From contig CAJZBQ010000062.1 in NCBI GenBank assembly GCA_914767885.1, forward strand, positions 124,001 to 188,000: a DNA stretch of 64,000 nt, read 5' to 3'. The position numbers and the translations under genes are program-made. Of the stretch, positions 32,822 to 44,686 are shown in pieces (positions within the stretch are counted from its first letter, which is position 1; every line of letters starts with the position of its first letter). The DNA is from Blepharisma stoltei (Eukaryota; Ciliophora; Heterotrichea; Heterotrichida; Blepharismidae). Below the pieces are notes generated by a model, which had not been told where the DNA came from, made no database searches, and worked only from the letters and a program-made list of their open reading frames with translations.

Positions 32822-34584
32822 TTATGGCTGCTGCTTTATTTCTTCATTTCTTTTCGGAATTATTTGTAACCTAAGGATATCACTTTCAAAAACGCCTACT
32901 CCTGCTTGGAGCATCGCAGCCATGCATCGAGCTATATTTGTAACATCATCAATTCCAGAATGATGCCTTCCTACGTGCTCGATTTCTAGTAAACTTATCA
33001 TTCCCATCATTCCTTTTGACATAAAGAAATAAAATGGTGATATTGATGGAAGAAGGACTCTGAGGCGAGCTAATTATGGAGCAGGTTGGACCCATCCTGA
33101 TGAAGCTGAATGCAGGGATCTGTCCCTTTTTGACGTAGACCTTAAGCTTGGGGTTGCTGAAGAGGGAGTTTTTTCTCTTCCGAAGGTTTCCTGCCAAATG
33201 TGAAGACAGGATTTTGCCAACCATATAGTTTCTTCTTATCAAGACTATAGGGGCACCTTCCAGATGGTGGTTCTACCCTGAAGAGCTGATCCCTTGGACA
33301 GGTGGTTTAGATTGAAATCCAAAAGGGCAGCCTTCCATTTTCCTCATTCGAACTCCAAGGTATATGGAGACTGCTTTCTTTAAGGCCAAGATAGGCAGCA
33401 GGGGGTTACCCATTTATGGCCATCATAACTTAATAATTTTTGCCATAAATGAAGGGAAAATTTTTTTGATATTCATTCAGCTATAAAAATAAGGAGCAAG
33501 CTGATAATTTTTATATTTAGCTTCTTTTTGGAGACAAGTCTTTAAATCCCAATCTCCACAAGTAAGAAACGACCATTTTTTGCTTGATAGGCCAGTTTCT
33601 TCTAAAAATTCATGAAACTTCCCCAAAGCTTCTAATAGTGGAATTCCTGCATCAACCATATTTTGAGTAATCCCAGTCAATTGTGTGCAAAAAGCTGAGA
33701 GATCTGGTACAACATCAGGCTTAATATAATAGTGAAAAGTATGGTCAATCTGCAGAGTTTTTGTATTTAAAGCTTGAACTGGAAACTCAATAATTTCTTG
33801 GCATTTTAATTCTCCATTCTCTATACAATTTGCTTCAAAATCTAGTACTAAAAAGTAGTCTAACTCTAACGGTTTCCATTCAAATGGTGTTTCTACTCTA
33901 TCTATATATACTTTTCATTATAAATATATCTTATTTTTCTATAAAAAAATAATTTTTCACACAATTTCTTATAGAATAAATTTTTTTGAAATATTTTGGC
34001 GATAAAAATCCTTTAATCCCAGAGGTCAGTATCACTGAATTCGAAGAAATAAAAAATTTTACCCCATCTTGCATAGCTTTTTCTATATCAATTTCAATAA
34101 AAACAGTGCAGTTACTTCGAGCTCCGCTTATAACTTGCCCATTTTCTGGAAATCCAGGCGCGAAATGTATATGATTTCTCCTCATCCTATATAATCCCCT
34201 TTTCATTATAGTAAGCCATGATTTTTTGTCAGTACCATGGACCACCACAGGATATATGCTAGGGTCTGTAATTTCTGTCAATAAATCTTCATCTTTTACG
34301 ATATTTATGGTATGGCCTTGATTGGCTCTTATCCACTGCATTCCATCAATTTCAGCTAAATCAAATCGTTTTTTGTCATTTTCAGCGACCACTTGTTTTA
34401 TATGCTCTTCAGTCCATTTAGAAAATCTTTGGTGGGCAAGTAACTCATCGACCCTGACAAATCCTGCTGAGGTCATAGCAAGCCCAAGCTCGCCAATTCC
34501 ATGTCTGAGTGCCCAAGAAAGAGATTTAGATAATTTTACCATTTCATTATCTCCTACTCTTCGAGCTTTTCCTCTGCGGTTCAT
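32822..34584 (-). CDS. tRNA 2'-phosphotransferase fused to a DEDDh 3'-5' exonuclease
   Basis: N-terminal TPT1/KptA domain: MNRRGKARRVGDNEMVKLSK, SWALRHGIGELGLAMTSAGF, RANQGHTINIV, VVHGTDKKSWLTIMKRGL, RRNHIHFAPG, ISGARSNCTVFI, NSVILTSGIKGFLSPKYF. TPT1 removes the splice-junction 2'-phosphate of tRNA using NAD+. After a 70-bp IES the frame continues as YIDRVETPFEWKPLELDY and an ERI1-type exonuclease: FLVLDFEANC (DxE), LTGITQNMVDAG, LTCGDWDLKTCL, SWMNIKKIFPSF (W = TGA), then GRHHSGIDDVTNIAR (final His and Asp). Unexcised, the exonuclease has no usable start, so the two domains are one protein of about 420 residues. A combined tRNA or small-RNA processing role is an inference. Confidence 0.8.
33022..33445. 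mobile_element. 424-bp GC-rich IES in the exonuclease domain
   Basis: Bounded by TTTATG direct repeats (with TA). GC-rich core differs sharply from host DNA and carries no plausible gene; retroposon-like. Removal joins FPSFM to SKGMMGMISLLE, exactly the family order. Confidence 0.85.
33907..33976. other. Short IES at the TPT1-exonuclease joint (70 bp)
   Basis: TA to TA; removal joins SPKYFKKI to YIDRVETPFEW; length matches the frame offset. It contains the TAA that would otherwise end the TPT1 part. Confidence 0.8.
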
Positions 34585-34669
34585 TAAAAGGGTTTATTAT
34601 AACAGATCATATTAGATTAAAAAGATTTATTGTGGATTATTATAAATATTCCAAAAAAATACCAGAAAT

Positions 34670-36170
34670 TTAAGATTTTTTATAGAAATTTAATAGGATA
34701 GTGTAAGAAACGTTTTTTTGATAAGCTTGGTCTTCAGTTATATCGAGGGGGTTATCAGAATTAGTTAATTCTAAGTCACTTGTAGGCCTAGCTAGCTGGA
34801 TGCTCATTTCTTTTATTCTTTGTTTAGCAAGTCTTGACTCGGGGTGGTTGGAGACTATAGCTAAAATTTCATGCATTTTTTCTTTTTCTATCATTACTTT
34901 GCGAGCATTTGCCCGCTTTGTGGTGATGCTGCTTTCAAGCTCACTCCTCATTGCTTTTATGCGTTTTCTGGATTCATGCTGTTTACCAAGAATATGGTCT
35001 CGTTTGGCAAGCCTAATTGTGAGTTACCATTATGCGCTTGTGCCGTTCTCGATTTGTTTGAGTGTCTCTTGTTTTTAATCTATGCAGTTCTACTTTTAGT
35101 TCTAAATTTTTATGTTTTGCTGCTTTTTTAGTTTCTAAAAGCTTTTGCAATGATTGTGCTTTTTTTTCAAAATTTTCTAGATTTTTCATAATTTCGTCAT
35201 CTTTTTCTTTTAATTTTTCTTGTGCAAGTGTGAACCTTTCAAAATATTTACGTTTCGATAAATTTCTAGCTTCTTGCTGTTTCATAGCACTTTGTGCTCT
35301 TCTTTCGGTAGCCTTTTTGTGTCTGCTTATTAGCTTTATAGCAGTTTCTATAGCCTCTAAATCACTATTTTCAAACTTTTTTACATTGATTTCTGAATGT
35401 TTTCTTGAAATTTGGCTTTTTTTTCTATTTATTAGCTCATCGTGCATTCCTTTAGATTTTTCTATTTTTTTATAAATTGATGTCAGTTGTTCTTCAATTT
35501 CTTCTTCTGAAATATCTCCTGACTTAGTTTTTAACAGTTTTGTATCAGAGCGTCTGCCATTAACTGAATTAATTTTTCTACTACCAAGCAAAGAGTCAGG
35601 AGACTTCCTGATAACTGGAGACGACGATTCACTTTTTAAAGCTTCTAGAAGGCTGTTTTGTTCTTTTCTTTTGATATCTTCAATATTCCTTTTTTGCACA
35701 TCTACAAACTTATTTAATTTTGATTTTCTCAGCTTGATTTCTTTTTCTTGCAGTTTTTCTTTAATATTTCAAGCTTTTTTTAATTTTTTTTCTTTGTTTT
35801 CTCTTGCTTGAATTTCTCTTTCATAGTCATTTAGAGCATTGCAAATAATTTCTTTATGCTTTTCTTTTAATTTTTCGAAATTAAAAGATTTATTTAAAGG
35901 CTCAGGGGAGAATATGTGAAATTTTGTTTCTTTTGAGACTTTATCTAAGCTTCATCCGCGGCTTTCTTTAATTTTGTTTTTGATAAGTTTTACAGTGTCG
36001 TTTAATTTTTTAATGTAATGATCGTATCTGAGTTTTTGGATGTCTTCATCTGCGTTTCTTTCGTAAAAATCGTCATAGGAAAGCTGGATTAGCTCTGAAG
36101 GGTCAATCCCAAGGATTTTCATTGCTGCGGAAATTTTGTGATTGTTTATGTCGATTGCATAAATTGTCAT
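34670..36170 (-). CDS. Coiled-coil protein
   Basis: Start MTIYAIDINNHKISAAMKIL; then a helical domain (GIDPSELIQLSYDDFYERNA), a TGA-Trp (ESRG-W-SLDKVSK), another at LKKA-W-NIKEKL, and long Lys/Glu-rich coiled coils (EEQLTSIYKKIEKSKGMHDE; KKAQSLQKLLETKKAAKHKN). After IMV the frame changes by one base to RLAKRDHILGKQHESRKRIK and ends YKKS-TAA. A 15-nt GT...AG string (GTAACTCACAATTAG) sits at this change but its removal does not restore the frame, so an extra base is the simpler reading. About 500 residues; typical of axonemal or basal-body proteins, with no family named. Confidence 0.65.
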
Positions 36171-36414
36171 TTAATTTTTACCTACTGAAATAAATCTAAT
36201 TTTAATCTTAAAATCATAAGAAAATTAACACCTAAGCTGAATTTATATAAAAATGAGATAAATTAAGTTAAATGAATTTCCAGTAATAATAATGAACTTG
36301 ATAATTTTCTTAAACAGTCATCATTTTTATTAATTTGAGTAAACTGGCCCATTTTGTAAGTATCCCATTTTCTTGCGTAAAATTATCAAAAATTGCTGAT
36401 TTCACTAATAAAGT

Positions 36415-37344
36415 ATGGCCGGCAAGCAAACCCACCCTCACACTGGTCTGAAAGTTTACTTAATTCGTCATGCCGAATCTAACAATAACTTAGCAAGCTG
36501 CACGATGGAAAGATCAGAATATGAAAGAATCAGAGAGCATGACCCTACCTTATCAGAAGGAGGAATTGAAGAAGCTCGCCAGCTCGGCCAATACATGAAA
36601 AACCATCCAGATAAATTCGACAACTTTATTGACCAATGTTTCGCAGAAATACACTGCAGTGCAATGACCAGGTCATTGCAAACTGCTGACATAATTTCTA
36701 ACTCCTCCTTTGAAAAAACCCTGAAAATAATCTTTTTTTTTTTAAATAAAAATATTTTGCGATCATAAGATCATAATAAATTTATTAGCTTGCTTTATAT
36801 TGCATAATTTTTATAAAATAAAAAAAAAAAAACCTACGTGAGCCAGTAAAAATTTTTACATAGGAGTAAAGAAATCGGATTAGACCCCATTGTATGGGTA
36901 GATATTCATGAAGTAAAAGGCTGCCGATCTCGAGGCCAAGCATATTTAGGCAAAAGTCGCGGACAAATTTTGGAGAGATTTCCCAATTTTGTGCTACCAC
37001 CAGAAATTACAGACGAAGGTTGGTATTTTCTTGGGAGAGAAGAAACTGAAGAAGAAGCCTGGGAAAGGGCTGGGAGAGTCTGGGAAAGACTGACACACTT
37101 AAGTGAGCTTGATGAATATCAAGGAAAAGCGATTTTAATAGTGACACATGGGCTGTTTTTGGATTTTCTGATGGGAAGACTGTGCAATAGAGAAATGAAA
37201 GGGCCACCAAGGTTTGCGTTTTATAACACAGGGTATTCTCTTGTGTGGCTTAAGAAGCCTAGAACAATAGTGCATTATATTGACAGAATTGAACATTTGA
37301 CTGTAATCCCACTTTTGTATAGGAATGGAGAATTAGATGATTAA
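36415..37344 (+). CDS. Histidine phosphatase (phosphoglycerate-mutase-like)
   Basis: Start MAGKQTHPHTGLKVYLIRHA with the catalytic RHAESNNN motif; DPTLSEGGIEEARQLGQYM and HCSAMTRSLQTADIIS follow as in the histidine phosphatase superfamily. Past the IES: KEIGLDPIVWVDIHEVKGC (acid residue), then AILIVTHGLFLDFLMGRL, the second catalytic His. About 255 residues. The substrate cannot be named; broad phosphomonoesterase or sugar/nucleotide phosphatase activity is usual for this branch. Confidence 0.85.
36699..36866. mobile_element. 168-bp short MITE-like IES in the phosphatase gene
   Basis: Starts TAACTCCTCCTTTG and ends ACATAGGAG before TA; family ends are worn. Removal joins LQTADIIS to KEIGLDPIVWV in frame. 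Confidence 0.8.
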
Positions 37345-38010
37345 ATCGAGCTGCTGGCTGGTTTTAATTCCTATAATTTAGAAATTTATATAAAATTCTT
37401 CTTTTATGATAAAATAATAATTATTTCTTTATTTAAAATTAAGCTCAAATATACATAAAATTGATGACCCCGTCAACCCAGTGGCGAGTGTCTTTTTGTA
37501 TATCCGGATGTGGTTTTGGTGAAAAGAGCTGCCTAAGGGTTGAGCTAGCCTGGAAGAGAGAGGTCCAGCACTATTTCAGCTGATTAGTGGCTTGATCAGA
37601 GCGGCAGGGTTTTTTTTTTCAATTTTTTTAGGCAGGACGACTTTATCTGCCTTGGCTGCTTTGTGGCCTGTCCCGAATCGCATAAGAGATTCAGTTTTTC
37701 CTTTGATACTAAGCCAGTGGAAAAAGAGAAGACAGGCTAGACAAGACTTAAGGGCTACAGTCTCTCCAGTTTAAAAAAATCCTGTGAAAGGGATGGCCTA
37801 TCCTAAGCTAAACAGGGTAGGTCAGTTGATTTCTTGGGTTGGAAATGGAGGTTCCCCAATAAAGTTCGTATGGCTCAGACCATGAAAGAAATTGCCTCTA
37901 CTTAGAAACTGGGGTTTAGGGGTAGGCTCAAATTAATAGTTGAATGCGTGGTGCTCAGGAAGTGTGGACTATAAATACCCAACTAACTCTAATCTAAAAT
38001 TAAACTCAAA
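37345..38010. mobile_element. GC-rich retroposon-like insert in an intergenic spacer
   Basis: From about 37450 (ATATACATAAAATTGATGAC) to about 37985 the DNA is GC-rich and free of plausible genes. The first bases match the 5' ends of the copies at 50377 and 31492. No clear target duplication seen. Confidence 0.55.
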
Positions 38011-40131
38011 TTAGTTAAACTCGAAATCAAATACCGGGACATCAGGGCACAGCATGCTAATAAGTTTTGATTCCCTAAATTCAGTTTTTTCTGCAAGCAC
38101 TGCTTTCAGTCTTTCCATATCAATATTTTCGTATCCCCTTACATTTCTTACCCATTGGCACAAATCAGCTCTGATAACTCTTTGGGCGGCCTGATGAATC
38201 ACAAACACACTCATATCGTCACTAGTAGGGTTTATCATGAGGGCTCGGTCACTGATTTCTACTTCTTTTGGAGATCCAGGCTCTTGGTCTTCTTCTCCCA
38301 GAGGAGGCTCAGGGACTCTCCTGGGGATAACAATTTTTATTAATGCGATTTCTTGGCCTTGTTCAGGAAGCTCTGTAGGTCTGATTTCAACCTTAGGTCT
38401 TAAGGGGTTAGGATGGGCTGCGTCTGCATCTTTTAGGATTAAAGCGCTAAAAAATGCAGTTAAAAGTCCTTCGAAAAGGCCTTGTCTGATACCAAACTCA
38501 TTTGCGTTTTGCCAGAACAGAGTAAGTGTGGTTCTTGGGACTGAGTTTTCGACATTAATCAAGTAGGCTAAAATTTTATTTTTTATATCGTCCCCTGCCA
38601 AATGTATTTTTTTCTCAAAAAAATTCTCATATTTATCAAAAAGCCCAATTTATTTTTAATAAAAAATAGGTTTAATTCTTAATAAAGCTAGCTGATTTTT
38701 CTTCATTTAGCATATATTTTGATGAGTCAAACTAGGCTTTCCAAAAGTTTTTATAAATTCTGCTAGCGGTTCAGCCCTTATATTATTATAAATAACAGTC
38801 GGAGCTCTCAAACAATGCAGTAAGAAATCATAAAACAGCAAATTTATCTGTTCTTGACTCAATGCAAATTCAGTTGCTTCTTCAATAGCACTAAAAAACT
38901 GCAGCAGCTCTCCAAAGAGCCCTCCAGGAGTCCCAATGATATTTGTGGCCTGTCTTCCATCAATATCAGAATAAACTTGTTGTGCTGCATTGTCTACAAC
39001 AGCGCCAGTATTTACAATTTTTTCTTCAATTTTAGCTCTGAGTGCAGCGATTTCTCTTTCTTTTTGTCTAATAATTCTGAGCTCAACCCTGTGTTTTTTT
39101 CTTGCTTCGTCTTCTTGCTGGGCTTTTATTTCGTTTTCTTGGGCTTCTCTTCTTCTTGAGTATTCTTTTTCTATTGCTTTTTTGTGCTGTTCTATAAGCA
39201 TATTTTTGGCTTCTTGAGTGGCTTCTTCTAAAAAGGCAATAATAGCATTTTCTTCATTTAAAGATGCCAAACTTTCAATAGAAAGCCACGGAATCAATTG
39301 GTCATGAAACGCGACTTCTCTTGGGTCACTGAAAATTCCAGCATCTCTTAAATAAGTGATTGCGTTGTTCCCCAGCCTATTCAAGTATTTTTTGGCTAAA
39401 ATCCTTGCTAAATATTTTTTATGTGCAAATTGTAACTGCTCTTTTCTCGTTCTTGCCTGGACTTTTCTTCTTTCTGCTTCGTCCCTTCTTCTAAGCTCTT
39501 CTGCTTCTAATCTTTGCACCTCTATAAGTTTCGCATTCCTTTTCTGCTCAAACTCCCTCTGATGCTTTCTCATAGCTTCCAGTTCTTCTTCTTCAAGTAC
39601 TTCCATTCTACCCTGCTCTAGCGATTTTCCTATCAAGACTTCTAATATGGGCGCCACTTCTAAGTCAAAATCAAATAACTCGCCATCTTCTACCTGCGTA
39701 ATCACATCTTCACCGATTTTTTTCGGCATGAATAAAGGTGTAGGCGGGCGGTCCATAAGGTAATCAGTCTGGGTTTCAATTTCGAATTCTTTTGGCTTGT
39801 CAGAGAGCTCTTCTGGCATATTTTCAGTTTGGGCCTCTTCGTGCTTTCGCCCTTCTACAGGCTCTGGGGTATGGATTTCACGGTCTTTTTCTTCTGTGGC
39901 TTGTTTTTGTAAGCCGTCAGATTTTGTGAACTTTTTTTGAGTTTTTTCGAGTTCTTGAGGTGCATTGGAAGGGACGATCATTGCAGCATAGGTGTTGCCT
40001 CTGACGACGCGCTTATCTCACATGATATTGACTGAGGCCTGACCTTCTTCAGGCTCTCGGTATTTGGTGTTGCGGGCTTTTACAGCGCGAGGCTCTGATG
40101 AGAATTGGTAATCTCCTGTTAGTGCTGCCAT
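38011..40131 (-). CDS. RSP3: Radial spoke protein 3 (RSP3)
   Basis: Structural core and A-kinase anchor of the ciliary radial spoke. Start MAALTGDYQFSSEPRAVKAR; the RSP3 signature follows (SVNIM-W-DKRVVRGNTYAA with TGA-Trp; RPPTPLFMPKKIGEDVITQV; DGELFDFDLEVAPILEVLIG; KSLEQGRMEVLEEEELEAM). A long Arg/Glu-rich helix carries the dimerisation/AKAP region. After a 108-bp IES the protein continues as IHLAGDDIKNKILAYLINVE and about 195 further residues to FDFEFN-TAA. At about 670 residues it is longer than algal RSP3 (about 516). Confidence 0.9.
38605..38712. other. IES in RSP3 (108 bp)
   Basis: TA to TA; removal joins KPSLTHQNI to HLAGDDIKNK in frame. If instead TGC-TAA at 38705 were the true end, the downstream open frame would have no start. 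Confidence 0.75.
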
Positions 40132-40215
40132 GGTTTTATTATAACTGTCTTATGAATGAAATTTGGATTTAAGATGGAAGAAAATAAAGACTTAGGAAAA
40201 TATGTTACAGATTAG

Positions 40216-41010
40216 CTAATTTGAGTCAGAGTTATATCTGCTATTGTGGATTTGTTCAATTTTATATCTGGCCATCAAAATAATTTCGTCGCATTTGTCC
40301 ATGAGTCTGTCTAGAAGAAGCCGTTCATCTTTAATCATTTGGATTCTTAAGCAGAGCATGCATTTTTTATTAATAGAGTCGTCAGTGATTAAATCAAACC
40401 ACCCTTCTTTTAGCAGCTGGTCATCTAAATTGTCTAATTTCAAGGTATAATTCCCTAATAGCTCGTCTTCCCTCATATTTCTTTTTAGCAGAACTTTAAA
40501 ATCAATGCTTTCAAATGATCACATGGTGTTTCTAAACTGAATAAATCGATATCAATAAGGCTTATAACTGTCAGACTCGTGGGTCTCGACAATTGGGCCA
40601 TTAGGCTCTAAAGATATTTTAACATATGGCTTATGCTATTTTTCTATGATTATTTGTAATAGAATATAATTTTTATTATAAAAATAAAAATTAATTCAGA
40701 TTGGATTACTTTGAGAAAAACAATTATTGTTTTTGTATAAATTATGTCCTTTTTGTATTTCAATATTTAGTTCTGGCACAGCTTGGGACCCTTGAATTAT
40801 GTTTTCTTTTTTATATTGGCATCCTTTTTTCATTTTGATAAGAAAATTAATTTTTTGTTCGAGATTCGTTACATTCGTTTCTTCAGCAATTTCTTTGCTG
40901 AAAAAATCGATCCTGGGGATATATCGGAAATATGAATCATTTTTTGGGTTTGACTGGAGCAAATGCTCTTCAATTTCTGATTCATTAGGACGACTAGCAC
41001 AATCACCCAT
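40216..41010 (-). CDS. N-acylated single-C2-domain protein
   Basis: MGDCASRPNESEIEEHLLQS carries Gly2 and Cys4 for myristoylation and palmitoylation. The C2 domain starts at VPELNIEIQKGHNLYKNN; removal of a 75-bp insert gives CFSQSKPYVKISLEPNGP, then RFIQFRNTMWSFESIDFKVL and MREDELLGNYTLKLDNLDDQ. Two TGA codons are Trp (PYWYRF, NTMWSF). The loop acidic residues that bind Ca2+ are only partly present. About 240 residues. Confidence 0.8.
40632..40706. other. Short IES in the C2 gene (75 bp)
   Basis: TA to TA; removal joins CFSQS to KPYVKISLEP, the conserved C2 'S(D/K)PYV' strand. Confidence 0.85.
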
Positions 41011-41078
41011 TTTTATATTAATCCATTTTAAAGATGGTGACTCAGAGATATTCTATAAAATGAGCAGCTTGATTTCTC

Positions 41079-41400
41079 TAACTCCCTTCTGCGAGTGAAT
41101 AAACCATTGGAGAAATCCCCAAGAAAATTTTTTAGTATAAAAATTTTAACTAAAAAATATTTTGATATAAGTGATAATTATTATAATAAAATTTCTATTT
41201 AATTTTAAAAGCTTGCATTTTAAAACATAAATTTTACAATATTTGCTTGAAAATAATTTCGATTGGGATATTTTATTATTATTATTATTAAATCTATCTA
41301 TCGCTGCATGAGCAGCATTTCTCTCTTTGGGATATTTTTAAATTACTATAAAATTTATATATAAACTTTTAAAATAAAAATTAACCCGCCTGGTCAAGCA
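41079..41400 (+). mobile_element. Worn MITE copy
   Basis: Left end CTCCCTTCTGCGAGTG after TA; interior GATAATTATTATAATAAAAT is recognisable; the right end is too decayed to place exactly. Confidence 0.55.
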
Positions 41401-41520
41401 CAAATAGGACCTCGGGACCCCCACCCCATATATATAACTTTATATGAAAATAGATATTGATTTATTAATATATTGAAACTTATATCAAAATTCTAATACC
41501 CCAATTTGTTTATTACATAT

Positions 41521-41682
41521 ATGTCACTAAAAAATACTTATATCGACCTTAAAGAAAAATTAGAGGGATATGAAGGGAGTATATCAGGGTTGTATTTTAA
41601 AATGAACCATGTCAAGCATATGGGGTCTATTAAATTAGTAAACATACTTATTAATATAAATTGAGCACTGATGCTCAAATAA
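41521..41682 (+). CDS. Short ORF in accessory DNA
   Basis: MSLKNTYIDLKEKLEGYEGS, then ISGLYFKMNHVKHMGSIKLV; 53 codons with one TGA. Composition looks coding but I recognise no family. May belong to the decayed element downstream. Confidence 0.3.
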
Positions 41683-42064
41683 AGATTAAAAAATTATAGT
41701 AAACGTATTTATAATAAGATTAGCAATCTCATTATGCAAAGCCTTGCTTGATATCATCAAAAGAATAAGTAATTCTCAAAGGAATCCAGCAATAATATTT
41801 AAAAAATAATAATGCATGTACATTCTAAAATAAAAGAATAATAAAATAAAGAATAGACTTAGCTTTTAGAATTAAATTGATCCCTTAAAGCAGCCCATTG
41901 CGAAACAAAATAATCTTAATATCTCTAATAGAGATGAAGCGAAGTGAATTTTCTTCTCCTAAAAGTATCGAATGAAAATCTAATATTCCTATATAAATGA
42001 TTTAGCAAAATTATTAATAAAAGCGAATCCATATTAGCAAATGTATATTCATTGATTTATTTAT

Positions 42065-42345
42065 AAAATTTCCAAATAGCCACACTTAACAGATGAAATC
42101 GTCGCTGGAAACGACCATATCTTTTTATTTTCCATAAATTTGCGATTTGGAGTCTTCAGCCATTTTCCCTTTTTTACGAGAAGACTATGTATTGCTATTT
42201 TATCACCTAGATGATAGGACTTGTTCATTGATGTGAGGGTATCTTCACGTCTTTCTTTACGTTTTCAATTACTTTTTCATTCAACTCATTAGAGTTAGAA
42301 AAAAAGATATCACTGGGTATAATGCTGGTTCTAGTATAATTCAGA
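42065..42345 (-). pseudogene. Integrase-like C-terminal fragment
   Basis: Reads NYTRTSIIPSDIFFSNSNEL, then (after a TAG and frame change) LGDKIAIHSLLVKKGKWLKT. This matches the end of retroviral/LTR-type integrase cores and the GD-x-V strand that follows. Same strand as the other integrase pieces; decayed. Confidence 0.5.
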
Positions 42346-42839
42346 AAATTATAATAAATAAATTTAAAAAGTAAAAATATATATTATTTGAGGATTTGGT
42401 TATAGTATGTTTCCGACAGTGTTGTAATGAAATAGAATTGAAAAAATGCTATATTTATATTATAGTGTTATATAAATTAGCTCTTTCTTGCATATAATTG
42501 CAGTAAGCTATAATTTTATTTTTACTTACAATAATAATGCTCCATCCTTCATACTAATTGACCTTTCATTCAACTTAGTTTAACAGAGAACATACTTTTT
42601 TAGTTAATTTAAATTTATTTAAGGAATATTTAACAGAAAGCATAGCTATTTAATAAGCAAGATTTAAGAATTTGGGGCTATATTGCTTTAAAAAACTATA
42701 AAAACTATTGCATACTTCATCTTGATGCATTATTTTCGCTTAAGTAGCTTTTATGCAGCTGCTTATGAAGATGCAGTAAAATGATAAAATATTTTTGTAA
42801 ACTTCATAAAGTGCAATATAATTTTTTTTTAAATCTAAT
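42346..42839. other. AT-rich insertion inside the integrase fragment
   Basis: No coding content; separates the catalytic DNGKEF region from the C-terminal piece. Confidence 0.4.
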
Positions 42840-43001
42840 CTAATAATCAATTATAATTGTCCATTTCTTTATTGCAGAATTCCTTACCGTTGTCTGTTTG
42901 TAGAATCTCTGGAAGTCTAGGTACAGATTCTAATGACAGTTGAAAGTTCTTTACAACTTCGCCAGATGTTTTGGTATATAATGGATAAGCTCACAAATAC
43001 T
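42840..43001 (-). pseudogene. Integrase catalytic-core fragment
   Basis: YLWAYPLYTKTSGEVVKNFQ, then PEILQTDNGKEFCNKEM. The DNGKEF motif is the second catalytic Asp region of DDE integrases of LTR retroelements. The first W is TGA. The frame breaks at both sides. Confidence 0.7.
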
Positions 43002-43809
43002 TACTCCCCCCCCTTTAAATTGGAACTAAAAATTTTGTTCCAATTTAAAGGGGGGTTAAGAAAATTTTTTTTAAAAAAAATCATATATAAAATTTTTATA
43101 TAAAAAAAAATTTATATAAAATTTAAAAAAAAAAAAATTCAAAAATTTATCGAATTAGATTAATAAATTTGTTTAATAAAATGCTATTTACTCTTTATCC
43201 TTTAAAACAAAGCAAGATATAACTAAAATTTTATTATTAATTAATACTCCACTATTAATTGGTATCAAAACTATTTACACAAAAATTATTATTTTTTTTG
43301 ATAAAAAAAAAATTAAAAAAAACAAATTTAGAAAATTTATTAATCAAAGTGCTAATTTTGTTTAAATAAGATGCTATTTATACTCTATTCTTTAAAATAA
43401 AGCAAGAGATAAGTAAAATTTTGAATTTTTGTAAAGAATTCGTATTGAGTTTTATATCAAAGCTATTTAAATAAAAAATATCATTTTTATAAAAAAAAAT
43501 AAAAATATTTTTGAAAATTTTTTTAAAAACAAAAAAAATTAAATTTTTTTAAAAATTTACAATTAAGGATAATAAATTTATTTCTTTATACTCTATTCTT
43601 TAAACAAGAGCAGGATACAACTAAATTTTTAATTTTAGTTAAGAAGAAACATTTAAATTATATCAAAAACTTTTGACATAAAAATTATGATTTATATATA
43701 TAAAATTTTTATTATAAAATTAAATTTTGTTCCAATTTAAAGGGGGGTTAATTTACCAAAAAAGTGGAAATTTTACCTATATTTTGTTCCAATTTAAAGG
43801 GGGGGGAGT
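43002..43809 (+). mobile_element. Type-2 MITE (808 bp) inserted in the integrase
   Basis: Ends CTCCCCCCCCTTTAAATTGG hairpin (GGAACTAAAAATTTTGTTCC) and CCAATTTAAAGGGGGGGAG, TA on both sides. The ends share poly-C plus hairpin logic with the first family but not sequence. Interrupts the coding stretch VDHFS / LWAYPLYTK. Confidence 0.9.
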
Positions 43810-43814
43810 TAGAG

Positions 43815-44109
43815 AAATGATCAACTATCGACAAAATGTAAGTTAAATTTATTACATTTGTTAGTATCTTGAACGATAAAAAAATACTTATTCATCATAT
43901 ATGTTATAAACGAACTTGGAAACATTTGCAAGGGCAGGGCACAAGTCTATTTGAAACCTTTCTGATGGTTTTGTCGAGACAGTTTGTAATTTTATAGGAG
44001 GTTTCATTTGCTTCCCAAGTTCAACTGTGCAGATTATGCGATTTCTGATCAATAAATTTTGTTTTTTAAAATTCATTCTTCCATTTCTCTGGGTGGTATG
44101 TGATTGCAT
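43815..44109 (-). pseudogene. Integrase N-terminal fragment
   Basis: KPSERFQIDLCPALANVSKF, then (frame shift, in-frame TAA) LTNVINLTYILSIVDHFSN. 'VDHFS' is the first DDE region of LTR-type integrases. Frame changes at a T run and the TAA show decay or sequence error. Confidence 0.55.
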
Positions 44110-44308
44110 GCACTTTTAGTTAAATATAATATCACTATTAATCAATTACAATAAAAGCTGTAGTATATTATATTAAATATTGATTTCAGAGTCTGTTAGT
44201 CTTTAAAAAATTCATATGTAATGCAATACTTATTCTGCACATGTGCTAATTGAAGATTTTTTGGAATTTCCCATATAAATGGGGTTATTAAATTTCTGAT
44301 TTTTCAAA

Positions 44309-44545
44309 TTAATCTAGATTCAGTGTAATCATTAATATCTTCGGTCTGGGGCAAAAGTTTATAGTTAGTATGTACTCTCCTTTTATAATTTTGAAATTTC
44401 TTCTTTTCTCATAAGGTAGGTCATATAATTTGGCTGGAAAATGAAGTCTTTCTTCTTCTTTCTCTTCTGACAATATTCTTATACAAAAGGGTTTGGAATT
44501 TAAAAATTTAATGTAGCCTATATAATTATACATAATAAGATGCAT
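44309..44545 (-). CDS. ORF of the same decayed element
   Basis: MHLIMYNYIGYIKFLNSKPF, then EEKEEERLHFPAKLYDLPYE. About 78 codons, same strand as the OTU and integrase pieces and lying between them. No family recognised. Confidence 0.35.
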   Translation of the reverse strand: MHLIMYNYIGYIKFLNSKPFCIRILSEEKEEERLHFPAKLYDLPYEKRRNFKIIKGEYILTINFCPRPKILMITLNLD

Positions 44546-44686
44546 AAAAAATGATATATATCATCTAAATTCTTTTTCCCATGTGAAAGAGGAAATAGTC
44601 CAGACTTATTTTCTTCGTTTTTTAATTGGTTTAAAAGTTCTTTGTGGATATACTGTTATTAATAAGTTATAAATATATGCAGCAAA

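Noticed and set aside
35025..35045. 15-nt intron GTAACTCACAATTAG in the coiled-coil gene
   Set aside because: Its removal leaves the wrong frame (stop after ten codons); a one-base insertion explains the junction better.
37592..37774. 60-codon frame in the GC-rich spacer
   Set aside because: Inside a retroposon-like repeat; no coding signature.
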